From an uncultured Gemmatimonadota bacterium (lineage in GTDB: Bacteria; Gemmatimonadota; Gemmatimonadetes; Gemmatimonadales; GWC2-71-9), in contig CAMLHU010000073.1 of NCBI GenBank assembly GCA_946479825.1, positions 1-9,005 on the forward strand: a stretch of DNA of 9,005 nt, given 5' to 3'. The position numbers and the translations under genes are program-made. Shown in pieces: positions 1-5,916 of the stretch; the stretch's first letter is position 1; the number at the start of each line of letters is the position of its first letter. The notes below the pieces were generated by a model. It worked only from the letters and a program-made list of their open reading frames with translations. It ran no database searches and had not been told where the DNA came from.

Positions 1-2
1 TG

Positions 3-59
3 GTCCCGTCCGACATCTTCGAGACGTTCGCCCAGAAGCCGCCCATCAGCTGGTTCTGA
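3..59 (+). CDS. C-terminal tail of an unidentified plus-strand gene (partial)
   Basis: The first 59 bases read in frame 3 as VPSDIFETFAQKPPISWF followed by TGA. All 18 sense codons end in G or C, which matches the codon bias of the real genes here, and a long hairpin begins three bases after the stop. Together these suggest the end of a real gene whose body lies left of the window and which converges on the minus-strand cluster. The fragment is too short to assign a family, and I do not recognise it. The coding call rests only on codon bias and the downstream hairpin. Confidence 0.55.
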   Translation, partial: VPSDIFETFAQKPPISWF

Positions 60-61
60 CC

Positions 62-97
62 CTCTGTGGCGACAGCCGTGATCGGCGTCGTGCAGAG
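62..97 (+). terminator. Imperfect long hairpin after the plus-strand stop, likely terminator
   Basis: Bases 62-66 (CTCTG) pair with 93-97 (CAGAG), two G-T pairs follow (67-92, 68-91), then 70-73 pair with 87-90 and 75-78 pair with 83-86 around a TGAT loop. This gives about 15 pairs with single-base bulges at 69 and 74. The stem starts three bases after the TGA at 57-59. What follows (AGTCTTGTCC) is only mildly T-rich, so it is a plausible but not textbook intrinsic terminator. It could also stop transcripts coming from the minus-strand cluster. Confidence 0.5.
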
Positions 98-240
98 AGT
101 CTTGTCCGCGTCAGGTACGGGCGTCTCGCCGGGGAGACCGGCGGTGCGGTCGGCGACCCGGGCGCCGAGCCCACGACGTCGGCGGGGAGCGCCGACGCGA
201 AGGACGGCCGGGACGGTTCACGGCCGGAGCAGGGGCGCTC

Positions 241-256
241 GCCGGCCGTCGCCGGC
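241..256 (-). terminator. Short GC hairpin directly after the zinc-ribbon stop codon
   Basis: GCCGGC at 241-246 and GCCGGC at 251-256 form a perfect six-pair stem around a four-base loop, touching the TGA at 257-259. No T tract follows on the minus strand, so it may terminate weakly or protect the 3' end rather than act as a complete intrinsic terminator. Apart from this hairpin and the one at 62-97, I see no gene in the 60-256 spacer. Confidence 0.35.
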
Positions 257-445
257 TCAGTCGGAGCAGTCCCCGAGGGGGTACACCGTGCCGCAGTTGG
301 CGCACGGGTTCTTGCACCCCCACGGGCGCGAGACGACCGGGAAACCGCAGCGATTGCAGGTGAGCGGCGCGGCCGCGGGCCGGGCGCCGGCCTCCGCGCC
401 GCCGGCGGGCGGCGGCGCGGCGAGCGGCGCAGCGCGCTCAGGCAC
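257..445 (-). CDS. Small zinc-ribbon-like protein, function unknown
   Basis: This 62-residue protein has an Ala/Pro-rich, probably disordered N-terminal half (residues 1-28) and a cysteine-rich C-terminal half. The half reads CNRCG (Cys30, Cys33), then Cys44, Cys48 and CANCG (Cys48, Cys51), ending PLGDCSD with Cys60. Two CxxC knuckles are the usual sign of a zinc ribbon. The GTG start at 445 overlaps the stop of the upstream hydrolase by eight bases (438-445), so the two are probably translationally coupled. It is the last gene of the cluster. The metal site is inferred from the cysteine spacing; no specific function can be given. Confidence 0.75.
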   Translation of the reverse strand: MPERAAPLAAPPPAGGAEAGARPAAAPLTCNRCGFPVVSRPWGCKNPCANCGTVYPLGDCSD

Positions 446-1079
446 GGTGGCGGATCCCGCCGAGGAACGGATTGGTCATCCGCTCGACGCCGACCGTGGT
501 CGGCCGCCCGTGGCCCGGGAGGACCTGGGTGCTGTCCGGCAGGGCCAGCAGGACGCGCTGGATGCTGTCGATGAGCGTGGCGTGATCGCCGCCCGGCAGG
601 TCGGTCCGCCCGACGCTGCCGCTGAAGAGCACGTCGCCGGCGAGGACGATCCCTTCGCCCACGAAGCAGACGCTGCCCGGCGAGTGGCCGGGGGTGTGGC
701 GGACCAGGAACTGGTACCGGCCGACGCCGACGACGTCGCCGTCGGCGAGCTCGCGATCGGGCGCGGGCATCGCGCCCGGCGCGCCGCCCGGACCGAAGTC
801 CGGCGCGGCATCATAGAGGAAGCGGTCGTCGGGATGGAGGAAGATCGGCGCCGGGTGCAGCGCGGCGACCGCCCCGACGCCGAGGACGTGGTCCACGTGG
901 CCGTGGGTGAGCCAGATCGCGCCGAGGCGCCAGCCGTGGTGCCGCAACGCCGCCAGCGCGCGACCGGGCTCCTCGCCGGGGTCGACCAGCACCGCCTCGC
1001 CCGCCGCGGGATCCGCCACCACGTAGCAGTTCTCCACGTAGCGGCCGTTCGGGACGGTGAGGACGACCGGTTCAGACAC
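438..1079 (-). CDS. MBL-fold metallo-hydrolase (glyoxalase II-like)
   Basis: This 213-residue protein carries the metallo-beta-lactamase metal ligands in order: THGHVDH (HxHxDH), the His of TPGHSPGS, the Asp of AGDVLF and the final His of LPGHGRPTT. Length and motif spacing match the small cytosolic glyoxalase II-like branch, whose members hydrolyse thioesters such as S-lactoylglutathione or related thiol conjugates; the substrate here is not determined. There is no signal peptide. The GTG start overlaps the thioredoxin reductase stop by eight bases (1072-1079), which fits a shared transcript and perhaps a thiol-related role. Family assignment is firm; the exact reaction is open. Confidence 0.93.
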   Translation of the reverse strand: MSEPVVLTVPNGRYVENCYVVADPAAGEAVLVDPGEEPGRALAALRHHGWRLGAIWLTHGHVDHVLGVGAVAALHPAPIFLHPDDRFLYDAAPDFGPGGAPGAMPAPDRELADGDVVGVGRYQFLVRHTPGHSPGSVCFVGEGIVLAGDVLFSGSVGRTDLPGGDHATLIDSIQRVLLALPDSTQVLPGHGRPTTVGVERMTNPFLGGIRHRA

Positions 1080-2028
1080 CGGCCCGGCTCCGCAGCTCGG
1101 CCAGGTACTTCTCGACCGCGATGGCCGCGGTCGTCGCGTCGCCCACGGCCGTGGTGACCTGGCGGGTGAGCTGGACCCGGAGGTCGCCGGCCGCGAAGAG
1201 CCCCGGGATCGAGGTCATCATCCGCTCGTCGGTGATCACGTAGCCGCTGGCGTCGTGGTCGAAGTGGCCGCGGATGAGCCCCGAGTTCGGCTTGAACCCG
1301 ACGAACACGAAACACCCCGTCACCGCGAGCGTCGACTCGGCGCCGGACACGGTGTCCTCGAGCCGGAGGTGACGCAGCCCGCCCGCGTCGCCGACCATCT
1401 CGAGCACGCGCGCGTTCCAGACGACCTCGATCTTCGGGTTGGCGAAGAGCCGGTCCTGCAGGATCCGGGAGGCCCGGAGCTCGCCGCGCCGGTGGACGAG
1501 GTACACCTTGGCGGCGTAGCGGGTGAGGTAATCGGCCTCCTCGACCGCCGCGTCGCCGCCGCCGACGACCGCGATGGTGTCGCCCTTGAAGAACGCGCCG
1601 TCGCACACCGCGCAGTAGGAGACGCCGCGCCCCGCGTACTCGGCCTCGCCGGGGACGCCCAGCTTGGTGGGGGTGCCGCCGGCGGTGAGGATGACCGTGG
1701 GGGCGCGATAGACGTTCCCCGACATCGTCGTCACGTCGAAGGTGCCGTCGTCCTTCCGCTCGACCCCCTCGACCATCTCCTGGCGGATATCGGCGCCGAA
1801 CTTGCCGGCGTGGTCGGCCATCTTCTGCGCCAGGTCGCGGCCGAGGATGTGCTCGAAGCCGGGATAGTCCTCGATCACCTCGGTGTTGAGGAGCTCGCCC
1901 CCGGGGAGGCCGCGCTCCAGGAGCACCGCCTTGAGCATGCCGCGGCCGGCGTACATCGCGGCGCAGAGCCCGGCGGGCCCGCCGCCCACGATGATGGTGT
2001 CGAAATCGAACGTCGCGTTGGTCGTCAT
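1072..2028 (-). CDS. trxB: Thioredoxin-disulfide reductase
   Basis: This 318-residue FAD- and NADPH-dependent flavoenzyme would transfer electrons from NADPH to thioredoxin in the cytoplasm. Visible features are the N-terminal FAD-binding GGGPAG (residues 15-20), the redox-active CAVC (Cys139 and Cys142), the second dinucleotide motif GGGDAA (156-161) followed by VHRR, typical of NADPH preference, and the C-terminal GLFAAGDL with TAVGDATTAA contacting FAD. Length is normal for low-molecular-weight bacterial TrxR. It starts at an ATG with no strong Shine-Dalgarno, 94 bases after the upstream gene, so it may have its own promoter (see 2106-2111). It may support the peroxiredoxin further upstream, which is inference. 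Confidence 0.95.
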   Translation of the reverse strand: MTTNATFDFDTIIVGGGPAGLCAAMYAGRGMLKAVLLERGLPGGELLNTEVIEDYPGFEHILGRDLAQKMADHAGKFGADIRQEMVEGVERKDDGTFDVTTMSGNVYRAPTVILTAGGTPTKLGVPGEAEYAGRGVSYCAVCDGAFFKGDTIAVVGGGDAAVEEADYLTRYAAKVYLVHRRGELRASRILQDRLFANPKIEVVWNARVLEMVGDAGGLRHLRLEDTVSGAESTLAVTGCFVFVGFKPNSGLIRGHFDHDASGYVITDERMMTSIPGLFAAGDLRVQLTRQVTTAVGDATTAAIAVEKYLAELRSRAGV

Positions 2029-2062
2029 GGCGTCAGGTCACGGTTCTCGGCGGCGCGCCCGC

Positions 2063-2079
2063 GCGGACCCGATGTCCGC
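2063..2079 (-). other. Hairpin in the leader of trxB
   Basis: On the minus strand GCGGAC, a five-base loop ATCGG and GTCCGC form a perfect six-pair stem. Flanking GGCGG and CCGCC blocks on either side could extend it into a nested structure covering most of the 94-base gap. It could be a terminator for the upstream gene (no T tract follows) or a structured 5' leader for trxB. No known riboswitch class is recognised. Confidence 0.35.
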
Positions 2080-2105
2080 CCGCGGCGCGACCCGCCGTTC
2101 GCTGA

Positions 2106-2111
2106 ATAATA
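2106..2111 (-). promoter_or_regulatory. Possible -10 element upstream of trxB
   Basis: The minus strand reads TATTAT here, a five-of-six match to TATAAT, in the only AT-rich patch of an otherwise very GC-rich gap. It lies about 80 bases before the trxB start and just past the stop of the preceding gene. No convincing -35 hexamer is found at 16-18 bases, so this is a weak candidate. Confidence 0.28.
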
Positions 2112-2122
2112 AGACCTCATGC

Positions 2123-2899
2123 TCACCTGCTGGAACGCCCCGGGGTTCCCGGCGTGACGGCGAGGAGCCCGGCGGCGCCGTGACAGGCCGAGACGGTGCC
2201 CACGACCAGGCCCGGGGCGCCCCCTTCGACCGCCGCGACCAGCGCGCGTTCGGCCGCGAGCACGGTGCCGACGCTGAAGCCGCCGACGCCGTGCACGAGG
2301 TGGCGCACCGGGAAGAGCGCGGGGCCGGCGAGACCGGCGCGCGCGCAATAGTCGGCGAGCGCCTCGCCCATCTCCCAGGTCCGCGGCGCCCGGATGGCCG
2401 GACAGAGCGCCGGCTCGGTGCAGTGGGTGGGGCAGATCCAGTCGGCGAAGGAGAGGTAGGTGCTGGCGTCGCGGCCGGTGCGCTCGTAGGGCGTCCCCAC
2501 CCGCCCCGGGAGCGGCAGGCCGCGCACCTCGCGCCCGGGCCAGCGGCTCCGCGCCCGCCGCACCAGCCAGTCGAAGAACAGGTGCGGCATGAGCGGCGAG
2601 GGGATGATGACGTCGAGCTCGCTCGCCGGCACCGTGTCGAGGTAGCCGTCGAAGAAGCCGTCCCAGCTGGCGGTGACCAGCTCGACCCCCGGGCGCCCGG
2701 CGCATTCCACGGCGACGCGGCAGCGCGGGTCGCGGTCCACCACCACCAGCCGATGGAACTCGGCACGTCCGCGGGCGCGGGCCTCGAGGAGCTGGCCGGC
2801 GTAGAACGAACCGTAGCACCCGCCGCCGACGACCACGACGTCGTGGAACAGGCGCGGCGCGTCGACGCCGCGGGCGGGACTAACGGAGGAGGCGCCCAC
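2123..2899 (-). CDS. Uncharacterised Rossmann-type protein with a Cys-rich motif
   Basis: This is a protein of about 258 residues that I do not recognise as a characterised enzyme. Residues 20-27 (DVVVVGGG) look like the beta-strand and glycine turn of a nucleotide-binding fold, and LVVVDRDPRC (51-60) resembles the second strand with an acidic cap typical of NAD binding. A compact motif CPTHCTEPALCP places Cys156, Cys160 and Cys166 close together, followed by an Arg/Trp segment (RTWEM); Cys28 and Cys239 lie near glycine-rich turns. This could be a metal or iron-sulfur site. I place the start at GTG 2899, overlapping the upstream stop by 20 bases with a GAGG upstream; a later GTG just before the glycine turn is possible. 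It probably shares a transcript with the preceding dehydrogenases. Confidence 0.75.
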   Translation of the reverse strand: MGASSVSPARGVDAPRLFHDVVVVGGGCYGSFYAGQLLEARARGRAEFHRLVVVDRDPRCRVAVECAGRPGVELVTASWDGFFDGYLDTVPASELDVIIPSPLMPHLFFDWLVRRARSRWPGREVRGLPLPGRVGTPYERTGRDASTYLSFADWICPTHCTEPALCPAIRAPRTWEMGEALADYCARAGLAGPALFPVRHLVHGVGGFSVGTVLAAERALVAAVEGGAPGLVVGTVSACHGAAGLLAVTPGTPGRSSR

Positions 2900-3611
2900 C
2901 GTCCACCACCAGCACCTCGCCGGTGACGTAGTCGCCGCCCTCCAGCAGGTACAGCACCGCCTGCACGACATCCTCAGGCCGGCCGAGCCGGCGGAGGGGC
3001 GTGGTCTCGGCGAAGTGCTGGCGGGCCGCGTCGCCCCATTCGTCGGGAAGGAGGACGGCCCCGGGAGCCACCGCGTTCACCGTCACCTCCGGTGCGGCGA
3101 CGCGGGCGAGCGCGCGGGTGAGCATCACCATCCCGGCCTTGCTCACGCAGTGGACCACGTAGTCGGGCCACGGCTCGAACCCGGCCACGTCGGCGAGGTT
3201 CACGATCCGCCCCCCTGCCGCCCGCAGGTGCGGCAGCGCACCCTGCGCGCAGAAGAACGCCGCCCGGAGGTTCAGGTCCATCGTGGCGTCCCAGCTTTCG
3301 GGCGTCACGTCGGCGACCGGCTGGCGGACCATCACGGCGGCGGAATTGACCAGGACGTCGAGCCGGCCAAAGTGTTCAACCACGCGACCGGGGAGCTCGC
3401 GGGCCGCCGCCGCGTCGCGGAGGTCGGCGGCAAAGGCCTCGGCGCGCCGGCCCCGGTGCCGGGCGAGCGCCACCAGTTCGGCCGCGCCGTCGGCGGAGCT
3501 GTGGTGGTGCACCGCGACGTCCATCCCCCGCTCGACGAGCCCGCGCGCGATGGCGAGCCCGAGCCGGCGCCCCGCCCCGGTGACGAGCGCCACCCGCCCG
3601 GCGAGCTCCAT
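2880..3611 (-). CDS. FolM/PTR1-like short-chain dehydrogenase with altered active site
   Basis: This 243-residue SDR-fold protein has the NADP-binding TGAGRRLG (11-18) and an HHHSS segment (35-39), both reminiscent of pteridine reductase PTR1 and FolM. It also has VLVNSAA (86-92) and a C-terminal VTGEVLVVDGG. PTR1 uses Asp, Tyr and Lys spaced 13 and 4 apart. Here the matching residues are Asp141, His154 and Lys158 in the stretch HCVSKAG, so the catalytic Tyr position is His (codon CAC at 3150-3152). A Tyr is present three residues earlier (Tyr151). The ATG start lies three bases after the upstream SDR stop, with GGAGA upstream. Reduction of a carbonyl or pterin is the family role; activity is uncertain given the substitution. 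Confidence 0.88.
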   Translation of the reverse strand: MELAGRVALVTGAGRRLGLAIARGLVERGMDVAVHHHSSADGAAELVALARHRGRRAEAFAADLRDAAAARELPGRVVEHFGRLDVLVNSAAVMVRQPVADVTPESWDATMDLNLRAAFFCAQGALPHLRAAGGRIVNLADVAGFEPWPDYVVHCVSKAGMVMLTRALARVAAPEVTVNAVAPGAVLLPDEWGDAARQHFAETTPLRRLGRPEDVVQAVLYLLEGGDYVTGEVLVVDGGRLLR

Positions 3612-3614
3612 CGG

Positions 3615-4343
3615 TCAGAGGTCTCCGTTGGTGATGGGCAGGATGTGGCCGGTGATGGCCCCCGCCGCCGGGCTCGCGAGGAAGAGCACCCCGTCGGTGA
3701 TCTGGGCCATCTCCACCCACCGCGCCGGGCCGCTCCCCACCGCGGCCACGTTGTCGGGGGTGCGGACCATCCCCGGGGCCACGGCGTTGACCCGCACCTT
3801 GCGGTCGCGGAGCTCCAGGGCGAGCGAGGTGGTGAGGCCGGCCACCGCGCTCTTGGCGGCGGCGTACGCGGCCATCGGCGCCACCGGCTTGAGCGCCGCC
3901 ATCGAGGCGAAGTTGACGACGCACCCCTCACTCCTGGCGAGCGCCTCGACCGCCGCCTGGCACATCAGGAAGGCCGTGCGGAGGTTGATGTTCACCTCGC
4001 GCTCGAACCCCGCGAGGTCGGTCTGGCCGACCGGCCCGTAGGTGGTGAGTCCGCCGGCCACGTTCACCAGGACGTCGAGCCGCCCGTAGTGCTTGAGCGC
4101 CGTCTCCACCGTGAGCGCGGCCACGTCAGGTTCGGTGAGGTCGCCGGCGGCAGCGCGGGCGTCCATCCCGCGCGCGGTGAACTCCCGGGCCCGCTCGGCG
4201 ACCGCCACCGCGTTCCGGTCGGCGACGACGAGCCGCGCGCCGGCCGCGCCGAACGCCTCGGCCACCGCATGCCCGATCTGGTTGGCGCGGGCCACGCCGG
4301 TCACCAGCGCCACCTTGCCCGTGAAGTCGAACTTCTGCGTCAT
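3615..4343 (-). CDS. SDR family NAD(P)-dependent oxidoreductase
   Basis: This is a 242-residue classical short-chain dehydrogenase. It shows the cofactor-binding TGVARANQIG (15-24), DL (69-70) for the adenine contact, VLVNVAGG (91-98), and the catalytic set Ser147, Tyr160 and Lys164 (YAAAK), then VNAVAPG (185-191) and a C-terminal TGHILPITNG. Family members reduce ketones or oxidise alcohols with NAD(P)H; the substrate cannot be read from the sequence. The ATG at 4343 has a strong GGAGG ten bases upstream, and its first bases overlap the stop of the peroxiredoxin (4340-4343), so the two are coupled. The open frame runs much further upstream but that extension overlaps two real genes and is not coding. 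Confidence 0.92.
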   Translation of the reverse strand: MTQKFDFTGKVALVTGVARANQIGHAVAEAFGAAGARLVVADRNAVAVAERAREFTARGMDARAAAGDLTEPDVAALTVETALKHYGRLDVLVNVAGGLTTYGPVGQTDLAGFEREVNINLRTAFLMCQAAVEALARSEGCVVNFASMAALKPVAPMAAYAAAKSAVAGLTTSLALELRDRKVRVNAVAPGMVRTPDNVAAVGSGPARWVEMAQITDGVLFLASPAAGAITGHILPITNGDL

Positions 4344-4810
4344 CCGTTCCCCTCCTCCAGTCCCTCGAGCAGCTGGTCGGCGCCCGGCGACCCGCGGAGC
4401 CCCAGGCGCACGGTGCCGTCCCGCTCTATAAGGTAGACGCTCCGGTCCACCCGCTCTCCGCCCGGCCGGACGGCGTGGTACGCGCGCGCGACGGCGAGCC
4501 CGGGGTCGCTCAGCAGGAGGAACGGCAGCCCGAGCCGCGCCGCGTAGTCGCGGTGCGCCGCAGGCGCCGCCGGGTTCACGCCGAAGGGCCGGACGCCGGC
4601 CCGCCGATACCGCTCGAAGTCGTCGCGCACGGCGGCGAGTTGGCGGTTTCAGCCGGGGGTGTCGTTCCCGGGATAGAAGATGAGCAGGACGCGGGAGGCG
4701 CGAAGGGCGTCGGCGAGCGAGACGGCGCCTCCGTCCGAGGCCACGGCGGTGAAGTCCGGGGCCCGCGCCCCGGGCGGAAGCGGCGCCTCCATCGGCGGGC
4801 TGGCGCTCAC
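4340..4810 (-). CDS. Candidate selenocysteine BCP-type peroxiredoxin (in-frame UGA)
   Basis: Read through one TGA, this is a 156-residue protein of normal size for the bacterioferritin-comigratory (PrxQ) peroxiredoxins, which reduce hydroperoxides in the cytoplasm using thiol donors such as thioredoxin. Its order is the family order: GARAPDF near the N-terminus, VLLIFYPGNDTPG, the TGA, then NRQLAAVRDDF, LPFLLLSDPG and a C-terminal YLIERDGTVRLGLRG. The TGA (4649-4651, codon 54) replaces the peroxidatic Cys of TPGC. No Cys remains anywhere in the protein, and the resolving position five residues on is Ala, so it would be a one-Sec enzyme. The GTG start at 4810 overlaps the PHP stop (GTGA) and the end overlaps the next start (ATGA); ATG 4792 is an alternative start. 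A nonsense mutation or sequencing error is the main rival, but it would have had to hit exactly this codon. Confidence 0.8.
4609..4651 (-). promoter_or_regulatory. Recoded UGA with candidate bacterial SECIS stem-loop
   Basis: The UGA is at 4651-4649 on the minus strand. One base after it, ACCGC (4647-4643) pairs perfectly with GCGGU (4613-4609). Inside, UCGC (4638-4635) pairs with GCGA (4626-4623), leaving an eight-base apical loop CGCCGUGC that contains a GU. An alternative apical fold is CGU with ACG around GCGCG. Bacterial SECIS elements lie in the coding region just after the UGA and present a G, often GU, in an apical loop about 15-25 bases downstream; this element fits in size and place. 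It was folded by eye in GC-rich sequence, where chance pairing is common. Confidence 0.5.
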
Positions 4811-5649
4811 GCCGCCCCCCGGCGCCGCAGCGCTTCGCCCTCGAGCACCTCGAGCCAGGCGAGCGGCACGTCCTGCGAGCCGATGGTCCCGTGGGTCGCG
4901 TCGCCCTCGCCGCCGTGCCAGTCGCTGCCGCCGGTCCGGAGCAGGCCGAGCGCCTCGGCGAGTTCGGTGAGGTTGGCGCGGATGTCGCCGTGGTGGCTCG
5001 GATGGCGGGTCTCGACGGCGTCGAGCCCCTCACGGCGGAGCCGCTCGAGCGTGGCCCGGGTCCCCCGGTCCTTGAGGTGGGCCGCCGACACCACGCCACC
5101 GGCCCGGTGCACCTGGTCGGCCACGGCGCCGAACGACGGCAGCCGCTTCTCGACGAACGCGGGGCGCCCGCGGCCGAGCCAGCGGTCGAAGGTCTCCTGC
5201 ACGCCGGTGGCGTGGCCGAGGCGGACCAGCGTGCGGGCCACGTGCGGCCGGCCGAGGGCGCCACCCCGCGCCTCGGCGCGGACGTCGTCCACCGTGATCG
5301 CGATGCCGAGGCCGAAGAGGCGCGAGACCATCTCGGTCACGCGGCGCTCGCGATCGGCGCGACATCCGGCGAGGAAGGTCTCGAGCGCCGGGTCGTGGTC
5401 GGGGAGGAAATAGCCGAGGACGTGCATCTCGCCCCACGGCGCCGCGACCGAGAACTCGCACCCGCCGATCACGCGCACACCGAGCGCCGCGCCGGCGGCG
5501 CGGGCCTCGGCGACGCCGGCGAGCGTGTCGTGGTCGGTGAGCGCGATGGCAGCGAGCCCGGCCGCGCGGGCCCGGGCCGCGACCTCGGCCGGCGGGAGTT
5601 CGCCGTCCGAGGCGGTGGAATGCAGATGGAGGTCGACCGTGCCGGTCAG
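4807..5649 (-). CDS. PHP domain phosphoesterase (RNase AM/YciV-like)
   Basis: This is a protein of about 280 residues with the full PHP metal-binding set: VDLHLHSTASDG at the N-terminus (HxH), LTDHDTLAG, the Glu of GGCEFS, the His of EMHVLGYF, SAAHL and GGSDWHG near the C-terminus. This is the layout of the stand-alone family that includes E. coli YciV (RNase AM), a nuclease or nucleotide phosphatase; the substrate here is unproven. No ATG, GTG or TTG lies between the upstream stop and the HLH motif. The best start is CTG at 5649, overlapping the upstream TGA (CTGA) and giving the LTGTVDLHLH start typical of the family. Reading from an ATG at 5877 would overlap the preceding gene almost completely. 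Its stop overlaps the peroxiredoxin start. Confidence 0.9.
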   Translation of the reverse strand: MTGTVDLHLHSTASDGELPPAEVAARARAAGLAAIALTDHDTLAGVAEARAAGAALGVRVIGGCEFSVAAPWGEMHVLGYFLPDHDPALETFLAGCRADRERRVTEMVSRLFGLGIAITVDDVRAEARGGALGRPHVARTLVRLGHATGVQETFDRWLGRGRPAFVEKRLPSFGAVADQVHRAGGVVSAAHLKDRGTRATLERLRREGLDAVETRHPSHHGDIRANLTELAEALGLLRTGGSDWHGGEGDATHGTIGSQDVPLAWLEVLEGEALRRRGAA

Positions 5650-5909
5650 CGCCGGTATCCGGTCTCGGGGGCCGTCCAGGCGGGCTGCGAGACGGCGAGG
5701 AGGCCGCGCAGGTCCTGGTCGGTGAGCTCGCCCAGGGAGAGCTCGCGGATCCGGGCGCCGCCCGGCGAATAGCGCGCCACCCGGCGCTCGCGCTCGGCGC
5801 CGGCGCCGCGGGTGAAGAGCAGGCCGAATTCGTCGCGGACGTACTGGGTGTTGCGGCCGGTCGGCCAGACCGTCCACTCGACGCCGTCGGACGTGAACTT
5901 GCGGGGCAT
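5646..5909 (-). CDS. Small conserved-looking hypothetical protein (87 aa)
   Basis: I do not recognise a characterised family. The protein begins with a segment rich in aromatic residues (GVEWTVWPTG, then YVRDEFGLLF), continues through an Arg-rich stretch (residues 40-46) and ends with an acidic helix-like region ELSLGELTDQDLRGLL. There are no Cys residues, signal peptide or membrane segment. The ATG at 5909 has AAGGAG ten bases upstream, overlapping the stop region of the gene before it, and the stop overlaps the PHP start. The good ribosome binding site and tight packing make it a real gene. The frame stays open upstream into the E2 gene, but that extension is a shadow. Confidence 0.78.
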   Translation of the reverse strand: MPRKFTSDGVEWTVWPTGRNTQYVRDEFGLLFTRGAGAERERRVARYSPGGARIRELSLGELTDQDLRGLLAVSQPAWTAPETGYRR

Positions 5910-5916
5910 CGTCAGG

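Noticed and set aside
66..1157. Long plus-strand open frame opposite the zinc-ribbon, MBL and trxB genes
   Set aside because: It is a low-complexity Arg/Ala/Gly translation with no motif, antisense to genes with complete catalytic signatures. It results from the high GC content.
2880..4343. Tandem duplication of one SDR gene
   Set aside because: The two proteins differ in cofactor motif (TGAGRRLG versus TGVARANQIG), active-site residues and C-termini. They belong to different SDR branches and are neighbours rather than recent copies.
3015..4436. Long plus-strand open frame opposite the two SDRs and the peroxiredoxin
   Set aside because: Antisense shadow rich in His, Arg and Gly; the minus-strand genes have intact motifs and ribosome binding sites.
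4340..4630. Stand-alone 96-residue gene starting at GTG 4630
   Set aside because: It lacks the whole N-terminal half of the peroxiredoxin fold, which is present in the same frame up to 4810, interrupted only by the TGA at the catalytic position. The GTG codes an internal Val.
4344..5264. N-terminal extension of the second SDR giving a 549-residue fusion
   Set aside because: The extension overlaps the peroxiredoxin and PHP genes in another frame and is compositionally a shadow. A strong GGAGG precedes the internal ATG at 4343.
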